The notes beneath the pieces were generated by a model, which saw only the letters and a list, made by a program, of their open reading frames with translations, did not search any database and was not told the origin of the DNA. From Candidatus Aenigmatarchaeota archaeon (GTDB lineage Archaea; Aenigmatarchaeota; Aenigmatarchaeia; QMZP01), in the NCBI GenBank assembly GCA_003663415.1, contig QMZY01000029.1:1-8938 (forward strand): a DNA stretch of 8,938 nt. The letters run 5' to 3'. Each line of letters begins with the position of its first letter. Positions within the stretch are counted from its first letter, which is position 1. Made by a program: the position numbers and the translations under genes. Positions 5,663 through 8,938 of this stretch are shown piece after piece.

Positions 5663-6102
5663 GTTTGGAAGAATATAACAGGAAAAGAAAGTTTGAAAAC
5701 ACTTCAGAACCAAAAGGGGGAGTGAAAAAAGGAAAGGGAAATATTTATTCTATACAAGAGCATCATGCCTCTCATTTGCATTGGGATTTGAGAATAGAAA
5801 AGGACGGTGTTTTGAAGTCTTGGGCAATTCCTAAAGAGCCTTCTTCAGACCCGAAAGTGAAAAGGCTTGCTGTTCAAACAGAGGACCATCCGCTGGATTA
5901 CGCTTTTTTTGAGGGCGTGATTCCAGAAGGTCAATATGGAGCGGGAACAGTTAAAGTGTGGGATAAGGGAACGCAGGAAATCCTAGAATACGAACCTGAT
6001 AAAAAGTATATAATAAAAATCAATGGGGAAAAATTAAAAGGCGTGTTTGTTTTAATAAAAATCAAAGAGAAACAGTGGTTGTTTTTTAAAAAGAAAGGGT
6101 AG
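5659..6102 (+). CDS. stand-alone LigD-type DNA 3'-phosphoesterase
   Basis: This 147-residue protein is the phosphoesterase (PE) domain known from bacterial DNA ligase D, here without ligase or polymerase domains. PE enzymes are metal-dependent and remove 3'-phosphates and a terminal 3' ribonucleotide from DNA ends, making a clean 3'-OH; free-standing archaeal versions are known. Residues that match the characterised Pseudomonas LigD PE active site are all present: H35, H41, D43 and R45 in EHHASHLHWDLR, R69 in KRLAV, and E75, H77 and Y81 in TEDHPLDY. The family signature continues with FEGVIPEGQYGAGTVKVWD (84-102) and ends in a short beta region with LFFKKKG. Length is normal for a single PE domain. 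The start overlaps the nth stop by ATGA, so translation is probably coupled. No Ku or ligase gene is in the window. Confidence 0.93.
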   Translation: MSLEEYNRKRKFENTSEPKGGVKKGKGNIYSIQEHHASHLHWDLRIEKDGVLKSWAIPKEPSSDPKVKRLAVQTEDHPLDYAFFEGVIPEGQYGAGTVKVWDKGTQEILEYEPDKKYIIKINGEKLKGVFVLIKIKEKQWLFFKKKG

Positions 6103-6116
6103 AAAAATTAATACTT

Positions 6117-7577
6117 ATGCTGCAAAAACTAACCGGGAAAGAAAGGGAAAATTTAATAAAACTCGCGAAGAAAAAAACAATAAGGTCTCTCAGACAAAAG
6201 TATAAACTCTCAAGATATGCTCTGATTGGCTGTTTAAACGAAGCGGTTGAAAAAGGGGTTTTATCCCCGGAAGAATACAAATCTTTTATTTTTAGAAGCA
6301 TTCGAGAAAGAAGATTAAAGAATCAGAGAAAATTCCCAAGACACATTGAAGACAGACTGGAATCTGTCCTTTCATGCGTTAATTCAGAAACCAAGCAAAT
6401 AACACTTACTTTATTGGATGAAACTCCAATGACAACTGGTGCTATAAAAAGTTTGTATAATTATGTTACTGGTGGCGTTTGGGATATAAATTCCACAAAT
6501 TTTGCAACTTATTGCCGGCGCACATTTCTGCCAATAGGCGCTGTTGCAGAAGAAGTGATAATTTTTGATGATCGTGGTAGAGAAACCACAGGCTGGAGTC
6601 TGAACGAAGCAGGAAAAAGATATGCAAAGCCAATAGCAAGGTTTTGCCTGAAAAAGGCAAATGAATACGAAATTTCTTTTTACGAAATTTTTGGAGCAAG
6701 TCAGTCTCCAGGAGACTTCACAGCACCTTTGAATACCGTGTATGTTCTGAGTTACCTTCTGGAAAAAAAAGATGCTAAAAGGAAGGATATGATAGATTGG
6801 TATGGATTTAGTGAAATGAGTATTTCATCCACTTTTCAAAGGCTAAAAAAAGCGGGTCTTGTGGAAGGCGAATCAATCTCACCAGAAGAACCATGGCAAA
6901 TATATGAATGGGACAAAGGCAAACCGGATGAAGTTAAACCTGTAAGAGGGTGCAAGAGGTTTGCAAAGGATGTTGCTGAAATAGTTTACAAATTAAAAAA
7001 GGCAGGTATAAATGATGTTTTTGAGAAATTAAAAGACAGGGGTTATAAACCCGGATATACCAGAGGAAATGTAAGCAGTATACTCTCGGGTCTTGTTGAC
7101 CAGGGTTTTTTAAAAAGGGGCACAGAATTTATAGGAGGTAAAAAACAGTGCTTATACAAACTTACTTATAAAGGAAAGGAATTTGCGCGGGATGTCGTTG
7201 GAAGAATAGAGAATGCCTTGAAAGATGGCAATGAGCTAAAGTATATGCATGAAATAAGCAAAGATATCTTTGGACGGTCTTATTTGGATGATTGTGGTTA
7301 TGGAGTGTTGTTTTATAAAGAGATAGCACCACCTCTTAAAAGGAAATCATCCAAGAAAAGAACGGAAGAGATAAGAAAAATAATTGAAGAAAACCCCGGA
7401 ATCAGGCAAAAACAAATAAAGGAAAAAATAGGAGTTAATCCTATAAATTATCTTTGTTCATTAGTTAATAAAGGTGAAGTTTACAAAAAAAAGCGCGGGA
7501 GGTGTGCTAAATATTATCTGGCAAGAAATAAAAATGAAATATTGAAAAATCAGCAAAAGCTTTATTTTTACGGATAA
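6117..7577 (+). CDS. multi-helix-turn-helix protein, about five HTH/winged-helix units
   Basis: This 486-residue basic protein belongs to no family I can name. It reads as a chain of DNA-binding-like units: an N-terminal HTH (about residues 7-50, TIRSLRQKYKLSRYALIGCL); a winged helix at about 92-170, ending in a wing with FDDRGRETTGWSLNEAGKRYA; a third at about 203-266, with MIDWYGFSEMSISSTFQRLK and KAGLVEG; a fourth at about 282-356, with GYTRGNVSSILSGLVDQGFL and the wing LYKLTYKGKEFA; and a C-terminal one at about 413-468, with IRQKQIKEKIGVNPINYLCS and a basic wing KKKRGRCAKYYLA. No catalytic or membrane segment is visible. It starts 14 nt after the phosphoesterase gene and has no Shine-Dalgarno sequence; a TTTTTTAAAA stretch about 28 nt upstream, within the phosphoesterase coding end, could be a TATA box for a leaderless transcript. 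It may be a transcription regulator or a DNA/RNA architectural protein; boundaries of the units are by eye. Confidence 0.82.
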   Translation: MLQKLTGKERENLIKLAKKKTIRSLRQKYKLSRYALIGCLNEAVEKGVLSPEEYKSFIFRSIRERRLKNQRKFPRHIEDRLESVLSCVNSETKQITLTLLDETPMTTGAIKSLYNYVTGGVWDINSTNFATYCRRTFLPIGAVAEEVIIFDDRGRETTGWSLNEAGKRYAKPIARFCLKKANEYEISFYEIFGASQSPGDFTAPLNTVYVLSYLLEKKDAKRKDMIDWYGFSEMSISSTFQRLKKAGLVEGESISPEEPWQIYEWDKGKPDEVKPVRGCKRFAKDVAEIVYKLKKAGINDVFEKLKDRGYKPGYTRGNVSSILSGLVDQGFLKRGTEFIGGKKQCLYKLTYKGKEFARDVVGRIENALKDGNELKYMHEISKDIFGRSYLDDCGYGVLFYKEIAPPLKRKSSKKRTEEIRKIIEENPGIRQKQIKEKIGVNPINYLCSLVNKGEVYKKKRGRCAKYYLARNKNEILKNQQKLYFYG

Positions 7578-7594
7578 ATTGGCAGAACCGTTAA

Positions 7595-7608
7595 TTAAAT
7601 ATTTAAAC
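7595..7608 (+). promoter_or_regulatory. rpo7: candidate TATA box/12-bp palindrome before rpo7
   Basis: The longest gap in the window (7578-7643, 66 nt) holds TTAAATATTTAA (7595-7606), a perfect palindrome, overlapping ATTTAAAC (7601-7608), which also precedes the first gene. A start about 26 nt downstream, near 7630, would leave a roughly 14-nt leader holding the ribosome-binding site. A second T/A element, TTTATATAAAT (7618-7628), lies closer to the ATG. This is the likely main promoter of the rpo7 operon. Confidence 0.5.
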
Positions 7609-7634
7609 TATTTTGTATTTATATAAATGAATGA

Positions 7635-7640
7635 GGGAGG
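7635..7640 (+). promoter_or_regulatory. rpo7: strong Shine-Dalgarno sequence GGGAGG of rpo7
   Basis: GGGAGG sits three bases before the ATG at 7644. It is the best match to the 16S anti-Shine-Dalgarno in the window, so this operon is expected to be leadered and well translated, unlike the leaderless-looking genes in the first half. Confidence 0.7.
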
Positions 7641-7643
7641 AAA

Positions 7644-8222
7644 ATGTACAAGATAATTGAGGTTGAGGATAAGATAAGGGTGATTCCTTCAAAATTTGAT
7701 ATGGATGTAGAGGAAGCTGTAAAAACAAGTTTGGAAGAGAAATGGGAAGGTGTTGTTGAAAAAAACACGGGTGTCGTGCTTTCAATTGTGTCTGTTGAAG
7801 AGGTTGGTGAAGGAAAAATACTTCCTGGTGATGGGGCAATATACTACCCTGTAAGGTTTAAAATACTTTCTTACTTGCCCGAACTTTACGAAATTGTAAA
7901 AGGAAATGTTATAGATGTTACGGAATTTGGCGTTTTTGTAAGGATAGGTCCTGTAGATGGCATGATTCATGTTTCGCAGATAATGGACGATTTTGTTTCT
8001 TATGATGCAAAAAATTCTGTTTTTACAGGAAGAGACACAAAAAACATACTAAAAGAGGGTGACACTGTTCTGGCAAGAATCACATCTATATCCCTTGGCT
8101 CTGACAGGCAATACAAAATTGGTTTAACAACAAGGCAGCCGGGTCTTGGCGTGCTGGAATGGATTGAAAAAGCAAAAAAACAAAAGAAAAAAGAAAATAA
8201 GGAAAAAAATAAAAATAAATGA
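7644..8222 (+). CDS. rpo7: DNA-directed RNA polymerase subunit Rpo7 (RpoE', Rpb7 homologue)
   Basis: Rpo7 pairs with Rpo4 to form the stalk of archaeal RNA polymerase, which binds emerging RNA and aids initiation and termination. The 192-residue protein has the N-terminal Rpb7 domain (about 1-80), with VEEAVKTSLEEKWEGVV (22-38) and DGAIYYPVRFKIL (63-75). The C-terminal S1/OB RNA-binding domain (about 83-165) has VIDVTEFGVFVRIGPVDGMI (89-108) and HVSQIMDD (109-116). It ends with the archaeal signature GLTTRQPGLGVLEWIE (160-175). A Lys/Asn-rich tail (176-192) follows, somewhat longer than usual. Translation starts at ATG after GGGAGG. The stop overlaps the spt4 start by ATGA, and the rpo7-spt4-rps24e order is the conserved archaeal arrangement. 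Confidence 0.96.
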   Translation: MYKIIEVEDKIRVIPSKFDMDVEEAVKTSLEEKWEGVVEKNTGVVLSIVSVEEVGEGKILPGDGAIYYPVRFKILSYLPELYEIVKGNVIDVTEFGVFVRIGPVDGMIHVSQIMDDFVSYDAKNSVFTGRDTKNILKEGDTVLARITSISLGSDRQYKIGLTTRQPGLGVLEWIEKAKKQKKKENKEKNKNK

Positions 8223-8419
8223 TCAATATGGCTGTAAAAGAAAAGGTGTGCAGAAACTGTAAAAGGTTTGTGACAGGTTCGGTTTGCCCTGTCTGTAATG
8301 AGTCGAATTTTTCCAGAAGCTGGAAGGGCGTTGTGGTTATAAATGATCCGAAAGACTCAGAAATAGCAAAAATAATGGGTATAACAGTTCCTGGAAAGTA
8401 TTGTATATGGGTGAAATAA
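8219..8419 (+). CDS. spt4: transcription elongation factor Spt4 (RpoE'')
   Basis: Spt4 binds the NGN domain of Spt5 and stabilises it on RNA polymerase during elongation. The 66-residue protein is a small zinc protein with CRNC (11-14) and CPVC (23-26) supplying the four zinc ligands. A characteristic WKGVVVINDP (35-44) follows, then DSEIAKIMGITVPGKYCIWV (46-65). Length is normal for archaeal Spt4. The start may be the ATG at 8219 (ATGA overlap with rpo7) or the in-frame ATG at 8228 (MAVKEK), which gives a more typical N terminus; no Shine-Dalgarno sequence decides this. The next gene begins after 2 nt. Confidence 0.94.
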   Translation: MINMAVKEKVCRNCKRFVTGSVCPVCNESNFSRSWKGVVVINDPKDSEIAKIMGITVPGKYCIWVK

Positions 8420-8421
8420 TT

Positions 8422-8847
8422 ATGAAAGTTCAGATTATATCCCAGAAAAAGAACCCTTTAACAAAATCAGAGAGAGTACTTTTAAGGGTAGAGCATTCAA
8501 AAGAGGCGACGCCAAACAGGGAAAAAATATGGGAAGAGGTTTCAAAAACACTGAAAAAAAACAAGGAGCTTATAATAATTGATAAAATAACAACACTGAA
8601 GGGTTTTGCATCTTCAGAAGTCAAGGCTCTTGTGTATTCAAAAAAAGAAGACATACCAAAATATAAAGCAGAAAAGATGAAGAAAAGGATAGAAAAGCTT
8701 AAAAAAACCGAAGCAAAAGAAGAAAAGCAAGCTGAACCAGAAAAAGAGCAGGAAACAGACGGAAAGGAACAAAAAACAGAAGAGAAAGAAGATGCTAAAC
8801 CTGAAGAAAAGCAAAAGAAAGAAACAGAAGAGGAGAAAAAGGAATAG
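8422..8847 (+). CDS. rps24e: 30S ribosomal protein S24e with long charged C-terminal tail
   Basis: S24e is a small-subunit ribosomal protein of archaea and eukaryotes. Translated from the ATG at 8422 it has 141 residues. The ribosomal fold covers about 1-90, with QKKNPLTKSERVLLRVEHSK (8-27), ATPNREKIWEEV (29-40), IIIDKITTLKGFASSEVKAL (51-70) and VYSKKEDIPKYKAEKMKKR (71-89). The family is usually about 100 residues in archaea. Here some 45-50 extra residues made almost only of Lys, Glu and Gln, with some Thr, Ala, Pro and Asp, follow and are probably disordered. An in-frame ATG at 8401 would overlap spt4 by 19 nt and add MYMGEII; the 8422 start matches the family N terminus (MKVQII). The gene lies 2 nt after spt4 and 9 nt before the last ORF. 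Confidence 0.92.
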   Translation: MKVQIISQKKNPLTKSERVLLRVEHSKEATPNREKIWEEVSKTLKKNKELIIIDKITTLKGFASSEVKALVYSKKEDIPKYKAEKMKKRIEKLKKTEAKEEKQAEPEKEQETDGKEQKTEEKEDAKPEEKQKKETEEEKKE

Positions 8848-8852
8848 GGTGA
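8848..8852 (+). promoter_or_regulatory. Shine-Dalgarno-like GGTGA for the last ORF
   Basis: GGTGA lies four bases before the ATG at 8857, at the same spacing as before aIF-1A. It supports the reading of 8857 as a true start despite the low-complexity protein it opens. Confidence 0.55.
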
Positions 8853-8856
8853 GAAA

Positions 8857-8938
8857 ATGGGAGGACAAGAAGGCGGAAGAAAATCAAAAATAAGAAAGAG
8901 AGAGAGAAAGCAAAGAACAGGTAAAAAACATCTTACAG
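8857..8938 (+). CDS. partial ORF, probable 30S ribosomal protein S27ae N terminus
   Basis: Only 27 codons are in the window: a Gly-rich start (MGGQEGG), then a stretch of mostly Lys and Arg (residues 8-24, GKK at 22-24) and HLT. No stop is reached. The identification rests on context, because rps27ae normally follows rps24e in archaeal rpo7-spt4 operons, and on the basic composition. The zinc-ribbon cysteines that would prove it lie beyond the window. If it is S27ae, the N terminus is extended relative to most archaeal members. It has a Shine-Dalgarno-like GGTGA and follows rps24e by 9 nt. Confidence 0.5.
   Translation, partial: MGGQEGGRKSKIRKRERKQRTGKKHLT

Noticed and set aside
8638..8868. 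Reverse-strand reading frame rich in Phe and Leu, resembling a membrane protein
   Set aside because: It is the complement of the Lys/Glu-rich S24e tail; AAA and GAA codons read backward give Phe/Leu/Ser. The forward genes explain the region.
1..8938. CRISPR array, insertion sequence, tRNA or integration site
   Set aside because: No regularly spaced direct repeats, no transposase or integrase motifs, no cloverleaf-like sequence; nearly all DNA is taken by co-directional genes.

Overview
This window reads as a stretch of an AT-rich archaeal chromosome. The archaeal assignment rests on the information-processing genes: a translation initiation factor aIF-1A, the RNA polymerase subunit Rpo7 (RpoE'), the elongation factor Spt4 (RpoE'') and ribosomal protein S24e, all eukaryote-like proteins absent from bacteria. 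Small compact genes, many short membrane-anchored proteins of unknown function, leaderless-looking starts and a stand-alone LigD-type 3'-phosphoesterase suggest a DPANN-type archaeon (perhaps Aenigmarchaeota-like). That lineage guess is an inference from general impression, not from a search.

Layout: about thirteen genes, all on the + strand, with gaps of 66 nt or less. No gene-free stretch reaches 300 nt, and no tRNA, rRNA, CRISPR array, transposon or reverse-strand gene was found. (A) 37-4430 is a cell-envelope block: an exported protein built from two copies of a six-cysteine domain; a winged-helix protein with two C-terminal membrane helices; a TadA/VirB11/FlaI-class secretion or type IV pilus ATPase one base downstream of it; and a 504-residue membrane-anchored, sequon-rich surface protein with an apparent concanavalin/LamG-like domain inserted in another domain. 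The usual membrane platform partner (TadC/FlaJ) is not in the window. (B) 4462-6102 holds aIF-1A (TTG start), a small cysteine-rich membrane-anchored protein, endonuclease III (Nth) and, overlapping it by ATGA, a 3'-phosphoesterase. Nth and the phosphoesterase look like a translationally coupled base-excision and 3'-end-cleaning pair. (C) 6117-7577 is a 486-residue protein that looks like a chain of about five helix-turn-helix or winged-helix units. (D) 7644-8938 is the familiar archaeal transcription/ribosome operon rpo7-spt4-rps24e, followed by a truncated basic ORF that is probably rps27ae; these genes are coupled by an ATGA overlap and short gaps.

How they may work together: block A probably assembles or drives export of surface structures, with ATP hydrolysis at the inner membrane face, a membrane-bound HTH protein as possible regulator or adaptor, and the two exported proteins as candidate cargo or surface components. 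Block B pairs excision of oxidised pyrimidines with repair of blocked 3' ends. Block D supplies the transcription stalk, an elongation factor and the small ribosomal subunit. Candidate TATA boxes occur before the first two genes and before rpo7; Shine-Dalgarno-like GGTG/GGAGG sequences precede aIF-1A, the phosphoesterase, rpo7 and the last gene, while several others look leaderless. The most notable points are the Nth-phosphoesterase coupling, the split domain carrying a LamG-like insertion, the HTH-membrane protein joined to the ATPase gene, and the multi-HTH protein.
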